NCBI RefSeq assembly: GCF_044068625.1 | Contig: NZ_JBIPKH010000015.1 | Span: 1 to 64,000, forward strand | Reading direction: 5' to 3' | From: Desulfurivibrio sp044068625 | GTDB taxonomy: Bacteria > Desulfobacterota > Desulfobulbia > Desulfobulbales > Desulfurivibrionaceae | Length of the DNA: 64,000 bases | Part shown: in pieces, positions 56,501-64,000 of the stretch | Layout: each line of letters opens with the position of its first letter | How positions within the stretch are numbered: position 1 is the first letter of the stretch | The notes under the pieces: generated by a model | Told to the model about the DNA's origin: nothing | Seen by the model: the letters and a program-made list of their open reading frames with translations, nothing else | Databases searched by the model: none | Program-made: the position numbers and the translations under genes

Positions 56501-59235
56501 GCATGAAGGGCCTGGTCGCCGACCTGGTGATCGTCAACGAGGATTTCTCGGGCTATCGGGCGGTGCTGCAGGACCGGATCATGGGGCTGATCAACGCGGG
56601 CCCCGAAGCGCAGGTAATCGACAAGCCGGGCGGAGTCTTCGTGCGCCGTGCCGAAGAGCTTTCCGAGGATGAGCGGGTGCTGCTGCAGACCGTTTCCCGC
56701 ATCGTCTTCAGCGACACCACCGCGACCCTGATCGAGCAGGTGGATCGCCGCGTGTCGCCGGAACGGGCCTCGGATCTGCTGGAGCCCTCGCGGCAGGCGG
56801 GCGCCGAACCGGTTTATCCGCTGGCCCCGCGCGAGCGCATTTTCAGCAACGGCCTGGGCGGCTTCACCCCCGACGGCCATGAATACGTCGTCACCCTTGA
56901 ACCCGGCCAGACCACGCCGGCGCCCTGGGCCAACGTGATCGCCGGCCCGCACATCGGCACTGTCGTCAGCGAGAGCGGCAGCGCCTATACCTGGGTGGAA
57001 AACGCCCACGAATTCCGCCTCACCCCCTGGCACAACGACCCGCTCTCCGACAGCAGCGGCGAAGCGCTCTACCTCCGCGACGAGGAAACCGGCGCGTTCT
57101 GGTCGCCGACGGGGCTGCCCGCGCGCGGCCGCTCCGGCTACGTGTGCCGGCACGGCTTCGGTTACAGCGTGTTCGAGCACTTTGAGGCCGGCATCGCCTC
57201 GGAACTGTTCACCTACGTCGCCATGGATGCGCCGGTCAAGTTCGTGGTGGTCAAGCTGCGCAACCAGTCGAAGCGGGCGCGCAGCCTGTCGCTGACCGGG
57301 TACTGGGAGCTGGTGCTTGGCGAGTGGCGACACGCCAACCTGATGCACATCGTCACCGAAACCGATCCGCACAGCGGGGCGCTGTTTGCCCGCAATGCCT
57401 ACAGCCGCGAATGCGCCAACCGGGTGGTGTTTGCCCACGCCAGTGAACGCGAGCGGTCGGTGAGCGGCAACCGTGCCGAGTTCATCGGCCGCAACGGCTC
57501 GCTGGCGCGGCCGGCGGCGATGCGCCGCAAGCGCCTGTCCGGTCGAACCGGCGCCGGTCTGGACCCGTGCGCCGCGATCCAGGCCCGGATCGTACTGGCC
57601 CCGGGGCAGGAACGCGAGATCGTGTTCGTGTTCGGCGCGGCCGGTGACGTCGGCGAGGCGCGGCATTTTATCCAGCAATACGGCGGACCGGCGGGTGCGC
57701 GCCAGGCATTGGAGGCGGTGTGGGAACACTGGAACCGCACCCTGGGCGCGGTCAACGTGGACACGCCCGACCCGGCGCTCAACGTGCTGGCCAACGGCTG
57801 GCTGGTTTATCAGACGATATCGTGCCGGCTGTGGGGGCGTAGCGGCTATTACCAGTCCGGCGGCGCCTACGGCTTCCGCGATCAATTGCAGGACACCATG
57901 GCCCTGGTCCATGCGACGCCGTGGCTCGCCCGCGAGCAACTGCTGCGCTGCGCCGGGCGCCAGTTCCTCAAGGGCGACGTGCAGCACTGGTGGCACCCGC
58001 CCCACGGCCAGGGCGTCCGCACCCATTTTTCGGACGACTATCTGTGGCTGCCCTACGCCGCCTGTCGTTATGTGCTGGCGACCGGCGACACCGGCGTGCT
58101 CGACGAGTCCATCCATTTTCTGGAGGGCCGCGAGCTGTATGCGGAAGAGGAGGCCTACTACGACCAGCCGCAACGCTCGCCTGAAGCGGCCAGCCTCTAC
58201 GAGCACTGTGTGCGGGCCATCAAGCACGGCCTGCGCTTCGGCGCCCACCAGTTGCCGCTGATGGGCTGCGGTGATTGGAACGACGGCATGAATCTGGTGG
58301 GTAAAGATGGCAAGGGCGAAAGCGTGTGGCTGGCGTGGTTCCTGGTCGAAAACCTTGAGTCGTTTGCGGGGCTGGCGCGCAGCCGTGACGACGCGGACTT
58401 TGCCGAACTGTGCAGCGCTCAGGCCGCCCAACTGCGCGGCAACATCGAGGCCGAGGCCTGGGACGGCGCCTGGTATCGCCGTGCCTGGTTCGACGACGGC
58501 ACCCCGCTGGGCTCGTCGGCCAACGAGGAGTGCCGGATCGATTCGATCAGCCAGAGCTGGGCGGTTATCTCCGGGGGTGGTGACCCGGCGCGGGCCCGCC
58601 AGGCGATGACGGCAGTTGACCAGCACCTGGTGCGGCGCGACAAGCAGATCATCCAACTGCTCGACCCGCCCTTCGATAAGTCCGATCTGGAGCCCGGCTA
58701 CATCAAGGGCTACATCCCCGGCGTGCGCGAGAACGGCGGTCAATATACCCATGCCGCGATCTGGACCACGATGGCATTCGCCATGCTGGGCGATACCGAA
58801 CGCGCCTGGGAGTTCTTCGCCATGCTCAATCCCGTCCATCACGGCAGCACGGCGGAGGCGATTGAACGCTACCAGGTCGAGCCCTACGTCATGTGCGCGG
58901 ATATCTACGGGGTGGCGCCGCACACCGGCCGGGGCGGCTGGAGCTGGTACACCGGGGCGGCGGGTTGGATGTACCGGCTGACCGTGGAAACCCTGCTGGG
59001 CCTGCATCTGGAAGTGGACCATCTGCGCATCGCACCCTGTGTCCCGGCCGATTGGGATTCCTACACCATCCACTATCGCTACCGCGAGACGGTCTATCAC
59101 ATCACGATCAGGCGCGTCGGGGCAGCCTCGGGGCAGGTCAGCCGGGTGAGGGTGGACGGCAGCGAACGCCCCGACCGCCGCATCCCGCTGGTCGACGACC
59201 GCCGCGAGCACACCGTCGAGGTGGAACTGGACTGA
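50581..59235 (+). CDS. ndvB: cyclic beta-1,2-glucan synthetase (NdvB/ChvB)
   Basis: About 2884 residues, a size typical of NdvB/ChvB. An N-terminal cytoplasmic part (1-410) is followed by membrane segments (LYLGPILLLTLLATAAV near 425, ALPLVIGASALAVPLVNLLV near 460). The glycosyltransferase domain has TLDTDTQLPRDA (about 645) and RHRWARGDWQ (about 791). More membrane helices run from 860 to 1040. The carbohydrate-binding and GH94-type phosphorylase region ends with GCGDWNDGMNLVG (about 2562), carrying the general-acid Asp. The enzyme initiates, elongates, trims and cyclises periplasmic glucan used for osmotic adaptation. The start codon is uncertain: TTG at 50581 opens the frame, and AAGGAG lies at 50599-50604 with no standard start just behind it; GTG at 50641 is an alternative. 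Frequent CGC and GCG codons differ from neighbouring genes. Confidence 0.92.
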   Translation: MTIPGSSKEQVIAIKKIGFSVRRRNALRHDRDTELLRAELFSIEQLKRHAVALAGRHRVDPRPGPDSLLPRLADNARVLLAAYDVVTAVAAAQGQRIEPAEAWLLDNFYLIEQQVTLARRHLPRGYSRQLPQLAAGPSAGFPRIYDLALELISHMDGRVDRDNATQFIAAYQTVEPLKLGELWAFPIMLQLALLENLRRVGVRIAQRREERDAAITWADRMLEAAETDPKQLIQLLAEFAHADVPLTAPFVEEFYNRLQAQGPAMAFVQTWVEHKLFEQGVTATKLSEAAGRTAAANQISIANSIGSLRFIGAMDWKQYVESLSVVEQTLREDPMAMYASQDFATRDRYRHVIEDVARHSIRSERAVAREAVELARAAAQHGPHERGAHVGYYLIDRGRPRLEGAVDCRLSWKSRICRMGRHLCLPLYLGPILLLTLLATAAVLTLLGLGPGGVDADDWRTWLLALPLVIGASALAVPLVNLLVTLVLPPHALPRLDFSTGIPDCHRTMVIVPTLLTKPQDVDALLEAMEIRYLGNRDPNLFFALLTDFADAPKQTLPDDEALLAYARGAVEALNATYREDRPGIFYLFHRPRVWNPFERVWMGYERKRGKLEQFNARLRGEAQTAFSEIVGDHSLLGSIRYVITLDTDTQLPRDAARTLIGNLAHPLNRPVYDVGKGRIVEGYAILQPRASISLTSAGRSRFAKLFAGDPGLDPYTREVSDVYQDLFEEGSFIGKGIYDVDAFRQAVDGRFPENLILSHDLLESGYARSALVTDVELIEEHPASVAIEASRRHRWARGDWQLAGWLLPWVPGPPGLNGVKAKRQANPLSALSRWKLFDNLRRSLVAPALLALVAGGWLLGLGPGWLWSLLVVAVIFLPTLLSAAIELVRKPAECDWRVHLNLTGRSVGRPLVLAVLTLAFLPYDALICLGAILCSGVRMLFTRRGLLLWQLRSYARRNASRTLVEFFREMGIAPVMALALGVALAMASAPAAWLCAAPILLLWLLSPVAGWWISRPLAAPAPGLSVDQEVFLRTSARRTWRYFADFVGPEDNWLPPDNFQEHPAPAIASRTSPTNIGMSLLADLAAVDFGYITAGECLRRVGNTLTSLEKLERYRGHLYNWYDTRTLQPLHPRYVSSVDSGNLAGSLLTLQAGLAEMKHQPVLSARALPGLQDTLQVLAQLPAAAPELTKTIDLLQETLRPLTLKGPLPTLAAATGALEEIHRIGGELVAHLPADTDSEGEPVYWARAFDRQARALRDELALLVPGTWPGAALPTRMELAAAGDDGAQTQLALIDELIGRCRALAAMDFEFLYDTVSGLLAIGYDVGERRRDPSCYDLLASESRLASFLLIAQGQVPQKHWFSLGRLLTSHGGDVSLISWSGSMFEYLMPQLIMPSYPNTLLEQTCKAAVSRQIEYGRQREVPWGISESCYNATDMHQVYQYRAFGVPGLGFKRGLGDDLVIAPYASALALTVMPRQACRNLQTLADRGFMGDYGFYEAIDYTPTRVPRGKPHAVVRAFMAHHQGMSLLAYAHLLLDQPMQRRFMSDPLTRATELLLQERVPKRGATLHPHAAEVSAAAHPPGADVGSIMRVFTNPNTQLPEVHLLSNGRYHVMATLAGGSYSRWRDLAVTRWREDATCDGWGTFIYLRDRDSGKYWSTAHQPTLRRADHYEAIFVQARAEYRRRDQAIEAHTEISVSPEDDVEIRRVKLTNQSGRTRRIEVTSYAEVVLAPLNADLAHRVFSNLFVQTEILPERQAILCTRRPRTPGEQVPWMFHLLAAPGVVADAPSYETDRARFIGRGRTAANPLVLESSGSPPARSNHDLSNTAGPVLDPIVAIRRTLTLAPDESASVQIISGVAETREAALALLDKYCDRHFVERAFEMAWFQSQEVLRHLNVTEADAQTYGRLANSVIYGNALRRAAPGVIARNQLGQAGLWRFGISGDLPIVKLRIGDLNRIDLVKQVLQAHAYWRMKGLVADLVIVNEDFSGYRAVLQDRIMGLINAGPEAQVIDKPGGVFVRRAEELSEDERVLLQTVSRIVFSDTTATLIEQVDRRVSPERASDLLEPSRQAGAEPVYPLAPRERIFSNGLGGFTPDGHEYVVTLEPGQTTPAPWANVIAGPHIGTVVSESGSAYTWVENAHEFRLTPWHNDPLSDSSGEALYLRDEETGAFWSPTGLPARGRSGYVCRHGFGYSVFEHFEAGIASELFTYVAMDAPVKFVVVKLRNQSKRARSLSLTGYWELVLGEWRHANLMHIVTETDPHSGALFARNAYSRECANRVVFAHASERERSVSGNRAEFIGRNGSLARPAAMRRKRLSGRTGAGLDPCAAIQARIVLAPGQEREIVFVFGAAGDVGEARHFIQQYGGPAGARQALEAVWEHWNRTLGAVNVDTPDPALNVLANGWLVYQTISCRLWGRSGYYQSGGAYGFRDQLQDTMALVHATPWLAREQLLRCAGRQFLKGDVQHWWHPPHGQGVRTHFSDDYLWLPYAACRYVLATGDTGVLDESIHFLEGRELYAEEEAYYDQPQRSPEAASLYEHCVRAIKHGLRFGAHQLPLMGCGDWNDGMNLVGKDGKGESVWLAWFLVENLESFAGLARSRDDADFAELCSAQAAQLRGNIEAEAWDGAWYRRAWFDDGTPLGSSANEECRIDSISQSWAVISGGGDPARARQAMTAVDQHLVRRDKQIIQLLDPPFDKSDLEPGYIKGYIPGVRENGGQYTHAAIWTTMAFAMLGDTERAWEFFAMLNPVHHGSTAEAIERYQVEPYVMCADIYGVAPHTGRGGWSWYTGAAGWMYRLTVETLLGLHLEVDHLRIAPCVPADWDSYTIHYRYRETVYHITIRRVGAASGQVSRVRVDGSERPDRRIPLVDDRREHTVEVELD

Positions 59236-59319
59236 AGGCCAAGCGGGGAGCCGAGCTGGAAGTCCATTGTATGGAGTTGCTGCGGGAACTGGGCACTCGC
59301 AAGGGGATGCCGCCAACAA

Positions 59320-59332
59320 CCCCCCCCCCCCC
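59320..59332. repeat. homopolymer of 13 cytosines
   Basis: A run of 13 C, 84 bases after the glucan synthetase stop. Long G/C runs are unstable in replication and sequencing. It is not inside a gene I can support. Confidence 0.85.
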
Positions 59333-59456
59333 GCGCCGAATCCTTTTGCTTTTGCAGTGGCTGCAGATCGGCAGCATGGCCGTAAGCAGTTCGCTTATAT
59401 CCTCCGGTTTATTCTTCTAAAAAAAACATCTCCCGCTGCTGAGTCGGCCGGAAGGC

Positions 59457-59485
59457 TTGACCTTGATCTAGGTTCAAGGTATCAA
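59457..59485 (+). promoter_or_regulatory. MerR-type operator/promoter upstream of symporter
   Basis: ACCTTGA (59460-59466) and TCAAGGT (59474-59480) form a perfect inverted repeat with a seven-base centre. TTGACC (59457-59462) and TATCAA (59480-59485) sit on either side at 17-bp spacing, like a -35 and a weak -10. A palindrome between the two promoter boxes resembles MerR-family promoters. No MerR gene is visible in the window. Confidence 0.45.
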
Positions 59486-59565
59486 GCTCCCTGACCGCCG
59501 TAAAGCAATTTGCCGCCGACCGCCAAGCCCGGCTTGTTGGCTTTAACATCAGGGGAGAATCACCA

Positions 59566-60906
59566 ATGGAGTTGATGGTCAGGCTGATTGAACAGCTCAA
59601 CGGTATTGTCTGGGGCCCTTTGATGCTGGTGCTGATCCTGGGGACCGGCCTTTTCCTCACCGTCGGTCTGGGTTTCATGCCCCTGCGCCGCCTGGGGCAT
59701 GGTTTCCGCATGCTCTGGCGAGGGCGGCGCTCCACCGAAGAGGGGGATATCACCCCCTTCAATGCCCTGATGACCGCGCTTTCGGCCACCATCGGCACCG
59801 GCAACATCGCCGGGGTGGCCACCGCGGTGGCCATCGGCGGCCCGGGAGCCATCTTCTGGATGTGGTGTACCGCCCTGGTGGGGATGGCCACCAAATATTC
59901 CGAGGCGCTGCTGGCGGTCAAATACCGCGAGGTTGACGAGCGCGGCGACCACGTTGGCGGGCCGATGTACTACATCAAGAACGGGCTGGGCCGGCACTGG
60001 CGCTGGCTGGGAGCCGCCTTCGCCATCTTCGGGGCCCTGGCCGGCTTCGGTATCGGCAACATGGTCCAGGCCAATTCGGTGGCCCAGGTGCTGGAGGCCA
60101 ACCTGGGGGTGCCCCCCCTGCTCACCGGCCTGGTCATGGCCCTGCTGGTCTTCGCGGTGCTGATCGGCGGCATCCGGCGGATTGCCCGGGTGGCGGGTAA
60201 GCTGGTGCCCCTGATGTCCCTGCTCTATGTGGCCGGGGGCCTGCTGGTGATTTTGCTCAACCTGCCGGCGGTGCCCGGAGCCCTGTGGGCCATTGTGCAG
60301 CACGCCTTTACCCCGGCGGCGGCCAGTGGCGGGTTCACCGGGGCGGCGGTGATGCTGGCCATTCAGATGGGGGTCGCCCGCGGCATCTTCTCCAACGAGG
60401 CGGGTCTGGGCTCGGCCCCCATCGCCCATGCCGCCGCCAAAACCGTGGACCCGGTGCGCCAGGGGACGGTGGCGATGCTGGGTACCTTTATCGACACCAT
60501 CATCATTTGTACCATCACCGCCCTGGTGATCATGATCTCCGGCCTGTGGGACAGTGGTCAGTCGGGAGCGGCCCTCTCATCCGCCGCCTTCGGCAGCGGT
60601 CTGCCGGGGGTCGGCCAGTTTATCGTCACCTTCGGTCTGATGCTTTTCGCTTTCACCACCCTGCTGGGATGGAGCGTCTATGGTGAACGCTGCGTGGAGT
60701 ACCTGTTCGGTGTCAAATCGATTCTGCCCTTCCGCCTGCTCTGGGTCGCGGTTATCCCGCTGGGGGCGACGGCTCAGTTGACCTTCGCCTGGCTGGTGGC
60801 CGACACCCTCAACGCCCTGATGGCGATTCCCAACCTGATCGCCCTGCTGCTGCTCAGCCCGGTGGTGTTTCGGCTGACCCGGGAATATTTCTCCCCCAAA
60901 GGGTAG
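59566..60906 (+). CDS. sodium:amino-acid symporter (AGCS family)
   Basis: 446 residues and about ten membrane helices. The AGCS signatures are visible: FNALMTALSATIGTGNIAGVA near residue 65-85, GGPMYYIKNGLGRHWRW and GVARGIFSNEAGLGSAPIAHA near 270-290. It imports alanine or glycine coupled to Na+. AGGGGAG lies seven bases before the ATG. The damaged kinase frame on the opposite strand runs 330 bp into its 3' end. Confidence 0.92.
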   Translation: MELMVRLIEQLNGIVWGPLMLVLILGTGLFLTVGLGFMPLRRLGHGFRMLWRGRRSTEEGDITPFNALMTALSATIGTGNIAGVATAVAIGGPGAIFWMWCTALVGMATKYSEALLAVKYREVDERGDHVGGPMYYIKNGLGRHWRWLGAAFAIFGALAGFGIGNMVQANSVAQVLEANLGVPPLLTGLVMALLVFAVLIGGIRRIARVAGKLVPLMSLLYVAGGLLVILLNLPAVPGALWAIVQHAFTPAAASGGFTGAAVMLAIQMGVARGIFSNEAGLGSAPIAHAAAKTVDPVRQGTVAMLGTFIDTIIICTITALVIMISGLWDSGQSGAALSSAAFGSGLPGVGQFIVTFGLMLFAFTTLLGWSVYGERCVEYLFGVKSILPFRLLWVAVIPLGATAQLTFAWLVADTLNALMAIPNLIALLLLSPVVFRLTREYFSPKG

Positions 60907-62388
60907 AGGGCCACTGAAGTCCGGGGCTGCTCTTCCGGCTTGGGGGGCGGATTGGCGGGGAAGTCGGGTTTCCGCCGCCATGGCGGCCTGCAACTCGCTA
61001 AAGCGCCGTTGCAACTCCGGCAGCAGGGTTTGCAATTGTTCCCGGTCGGCCAGGTTGGCGGCCTCCTCCATGGCCCCGGCCCCGTCGCGCAAGGCGGGGG
61101 CCGCCAGGTTGGCGGCCGCTCCCTTGAGCCGGTGGGCCAGCATCCCGGCCCGTTGCAGTTGATTCTCCTCGATGGCCCGGGCAAGTTCCGCGATCTGTCC
61201 GGGGGTGTCACGGCGAAACAGGGCGAAGAGTTCCCGGGCCAGTTCCCAGTCTCCCATCAGGCGTTCATTTAAATCTTCCCGGTCAAAAACCGGCGAGTGG
61301 TGGGTGGGCTCGCTCCCCACCGCCGCCGTTCCCCAAGTTTTCCGGTGGGGCAGCCATTTTTTCAACTCCTGGACCAGGAGCAGGGGATCAATCGGTTTGA
61401 TGACATAGCCGTTCATCCCCGCCGCCCGGCAGGACTCGCGGTCTCTGGCCATGGCATGGGCGGTCAGGGCGACAATCGGCACCCGGTGATCCAGCACCGC
61501 CGATTGGGGATCGCGAATCCGCCGGGTGGTCTCCAGGCCATCCATTACCGGCATTTGAATGTCCATCAGCACCAGGGCATAGGGAGTGGTGGTCAGGGCC
61601 TGGAGGGCCTCGGCGCCATTGCCGGCGGTGTCGGCTCCAAGGCCCAGTTTTTTCAACAGACCCAGGCCCACCTGGCGATTGATGGGGTTGTCTTCCACCA
61701 GCAAAATGGGGGCGGGACAGTCGGCAAACAGATTCAGGATCTGGTGGCGGATCTGCTCCGGCCGTGGGCAGACGGGGCAGATTTCGGTTTGGCCGTTTGC
61801 CGTCGCCCCGAGCTGTTTGGCCAGCTTGACCGTGAACCAGAACTCCGTCCCCGCCCCCTCCCTGCTTCTCACCCCGATGGCCCCCTCCATCATCTCCGCC
61901 AGTTGCTTTGAAATGGCCAGTCCCAGGCCGGTGCCGCCGAACCGGCGGGTGGTTGAAGTGTCCACCTGGGTGAACTTTTCAAACAGCAGCGTCATCTGGT
62001 GGCGGGGGATGCCGATGCCGGTGTCGCGAACGGTGAAGCGGAGGGTGATGTGCTCCCTGGTTTCCGCCTCGACGGCCATTTTAATGAAAATGGAGCCCGC
62101 CGGGGTGAATTTAAGGGCGTTGCCCACCAGATTGAGCAGAATCTGGCGAATGCGGCCCGGATCGCCATGGAACAGGGCGGGAACCGTCGGCGCGGCCCAG
62201 CAGCTTAAGGTCAGGTTTTTGGCCCGGGCCTGGGGGGCCAGGTGACGGTTGGCGGCCTCGATCTCCCTGGCGTAGTTGCCCCGGTCCCTTCGCTGTCTTC
62301 GCAGGGTAACGATCCAGGCGGCCGCCAGGGTTGCGATCAGGAGCAGGCAGGCCGCAAGGGTGAACAGAAAGGGCCACCATCTCTTCAA
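60577..62388 (-). pseudogene. hybrid histidine kinase, kinase half (DHp domain deleted)
   Basis: From TTG 62388 this frame encodes a membrane helix (FLFTLAACLLLIATLAAAWI) and a helix ending EIEAANRH. It then goes straight into LAPQARAKNLTLSC of the pre-HATPase region. The whole DHp domain with its phospho-accepting His is missing at that join. An intact HATPase (DTGIGIPRH, FGGTGLGLAIS), a receiver domain (LLVEDNPINRQV, LVLMDIQMP) and an HPt domain (AGMLAHRLKGAAANL) follow. The frame runs on for about 330 bp as antisense to the symporter 3' end, so the natural stop is probably lost. With the preceding sensor half it forms one damaged gene. Confidence 0.75.
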
Positions 62389-63055
62389 GGACCCCGCTGC
62401 GGACAAAGGCGACGTCGACCTCGTTGCTGAGCAGGGTCCGGATCGCCTCCTGGTGGACACCGGTAAACCGCAAGAAATTAACATCTTCCGGCAAATTAAC
62501 CCCGGCGAGATGCAGCTCGTAGGCCTGGGCCCGGTAGCCCCCCATGTGTTCCTGGCTGGGGGCGGCAATCCGCTGGTTGCGGAGATCGGCCAGGGTGTTG
62601 AGGTCGGAGCGGTCGCTGCGGACCACGATGGCGCCACTGAGCCGGCTCTGGACCTTGCCCGCGCTGTCCAGGTTCATCAGGGTTGCCACCACCCCGGACA
62701 GGGGGAACATCCGACGCACCACCAGAAAATGGGTGGGGTTGGTGGTCACCAGTTCGAAGGAGCCAGCCTCGATCCCGGCGAAGATTTCAGCCATGGGCAG
62801 GACCCGAAGTTCAACTTCATGGTCCGTGAGCCGTCGATTGAGATAAGCGACGATGGGCTGGTACTGTTGGGTGGTTTTTTCGATCCCCAGATAGGCGAAT
62901 ACCGCCCAGGTCAGTTTTTGCCTGGCGGCTGTTGACTGCGACAGGGTGTTATCGGCGGCGGCGGTCGAAGAGAAGGCGGACAGAAGCAGAAGGCAGGGGG
63001 TCAAGGCCCCCGCAAGAAGGATGATGCTCAATTTGCCGATCACAACTAACTCCAT
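62111..63055 (-). pseudogene. PhnD-like periplasmic sensor half, frameshifted
   Basis: The N-terminal signal helix (IILLAGALTPCLLLLSAFSS) and a PhnD-type phosphonate-binding fold are clear: WAVFAYLGIEKTTQQYQPIV, LVTTNPTHFLVV, AAPSQEHMGGYRAQAYEL and the tail NEVDVAFVRSGVLEEM. After about 62390 this frame turns into non-homologous sequence, and the kinase continues in another frame (GSLKRWWPFLF). Functional relatives combine this sensor with a histidine kinase in one polypeptide, so a frameshift, perhaps with a deletion, has split the gene. Confidence 0.75.
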
Positions 63056-63127
63056 GCGGCCTAATATTATCCACCAAAGATAATCTTTAGTTGATAATTA
63101 TTAGCATAAAAGGGTCGCCCTGGGAAG

Positions 63128-64000
63128 CTAATTTGTGCGCAGCAAGGCTGAGGCGCTGGGGGCGACGCTTTTGAGGTGCAGGTCGCGCTGGGGGTAGGGA
63201 ATGGTGATCCCGGCCTCCTTGAAGGCCCGCCAGATCGCCAGGTTGATCTCCGAGAGAACCGCGCCGGAACCCTGCTCGGGATCACCGATCCAGACTCGCA
63301 GCTCCAAGGCGATCCCGCTGTCGGCAAATTCCAGCAAACGAACCACCGGCACGGGATCGGCCAGGACCCGGGGAGAGGTTTGGGCGGCCGCCCGCATCAG
63401 CTCCATGGCCTGTTCGGGATCATCGTCGTAGCTGATCTGGACCGGAACCTTGAGCCGGACGTTGCGGTCGCCAAAGCTCCAGTTGATCACCTGGGTGGTG
63501 ATCAGGGTTTCATTGGGGATCAGGGTGTCCACCCCGTCCCGGTTACGGACCACGATGTAGCGGGCCCGCAACTCCTCCACCTAGCCGTACTTGTCACCCA
63601 CCGTGATCACGTCGCCGGGTTTGACCGAGCGATCCATGATCAGGATGAAGCCGCTGATGAAGTTGGAGGCGATCCGTTGCAGCCCGAAACCGAGCCCGAC
63701 CCCCAGGGCGCCGCCGAAAACGGCAAAGGCGGTGAGGTCGATCCCCACCAGGTTCAGGGTCAGGAGCAGGGCGATGGTGATCAGGAAGAACTTGGCGAAC
63801 TTGGCCAGCCCCACCTGCATGGCGGCGCTTAAATAGCGGAGCCGCAATACCTGGCGTTCAATCAGGCCGGAAAGCCAGACCGCCACCACGATGGCCAGGC
63901 CGATGAGCAGGGTCAGTTCCAGGGCCGACAACAGCGAGATTTTGGTCTGGCCCACCCGGACGGCCAGGGAGTCCAGGCCGGCCCGGATGGCCGGCAGCCA
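63128..64000 (-). pseudogene. MscS-family mechanosensitive channel with in-frame stop, truncated by window
   Basis: The frame runs in from the right edge and shows MscS helices (LTLLIGLAIVVAVWLSGLIE), the TM3 motif (VFGGALGVGLGFGLQRIA) and a VGDKYG turn. A TAG at 63583-63581 interrupts where homologues usually have Trp before VEELRARYIVVRNRDG. The rest of the beta and alpha/beta domains (63580-63128) is intact. A TGG-to-TAG change would explain this. The protein would release osmolytes on hypo-osmotic shock if readable. It may be a pseudogene or an assembly error. Confidence 0.8.

Larger units (their letters stand above)
59236..59565. other. intergenic stretch with C13 tract and regulatory site
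   Basis: No gene was recognised. A run of 13 C occurs at 59320-59332. Downstream, 59457-59485 has a regulator-like palindrome. AGGGGAG before 59566 is the ribosome site of the symporter gene. Confidence 0.5.

Noticed and set aside
63581..63583. TAG in mscS read as pyrrolysine
   Set aside because: No pylT/pylS genes are in the window and MscS does not use pyrrolysine. A nonsense change or sequence error is simpler.

Overview
The window is GC-rich DNA from a Gram-negative bacterium with type IV pili, a sigma-54-type pilin promoter, a cyclic beta-glucan synthetase and a tmRNA tag read as ADDYAYAVAA. The gene content and pilus gene order suggest Desulfobacterota (former Deltaproteobacteria, Desulfobulbales-like). 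This is inferred from gene content, not from a database comparison.

Layout. (1) 1-23.1 kb is a defence island abutting the 3' end of the tmRNA gene. It holds a DUF4143-type AAA ATPase, a complete Wadjet operon (jetABCD), a large SWIM/SNF2 helicase gene placed directly in front of jetA, two Fic genes (one with an in-frame stop), and a type I restriction-modification operon. That operon also carries an HTH regulator, RhuM, a half-length HsdS and a TOPRIM-containing AAA ATPase coupled to Fic. Segments of about 50 bp are shared between the left part (1.56-1.75 kb) and the right end (22.76-23.14 kb). (2) 23.15-24.1 kb is ssrA-smpB (trans-translation). (3) 24.1-33.4 kb is a type IV pilus operon: pilB, pilY1, pilX, pilV, pilW, fimT. 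(4) 33.4-41 kb mixes a ComEA-like protein and a major-pilin-like gene with toxin-antitoxin modules (AbiEii-like pair, HigBA, VapBC, HipBA) and a 5'-truncated DUF4143 ATPase. (5) 41.1-50.2 kb is housekeeping: an ABC exporter operon, tRNA-Pro, a hybrid histidine kinase, an AI-2E family permease, ilvE, groES-groEL and tRNA-Arg. (6) 50.6-64 kb holds a 2884-codon cyclic beta-1,2-glucan synthetase, an AGCS sodium/amino-acid symporter, a damaged hybrid kinase and an MscS-type channel interrupted by a TAG.

How it fits together. The island combines anti-plasmid (Wadjet) and anti-phage (type I RM plus accessory AAA/TOPRIM and Fic) functions in tightly overlapping minus-strand operons. The strongest candidate for an undescribed arrangement is the SWIM/SNF2 helicase adjoining Wadjet. 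The second is the RhuM/half-HsdS/AAA-TOPRIM/Fic extension of the type I operon. Four loci carry lesions (first Fic gene, a DUF4143 fragment, the PhnD-type kinase, MscS), so part of the accessory content is decaying, or the assembly has errors there. No transposase, canonical integrase, prophage gene or CRISPR array was recognised.
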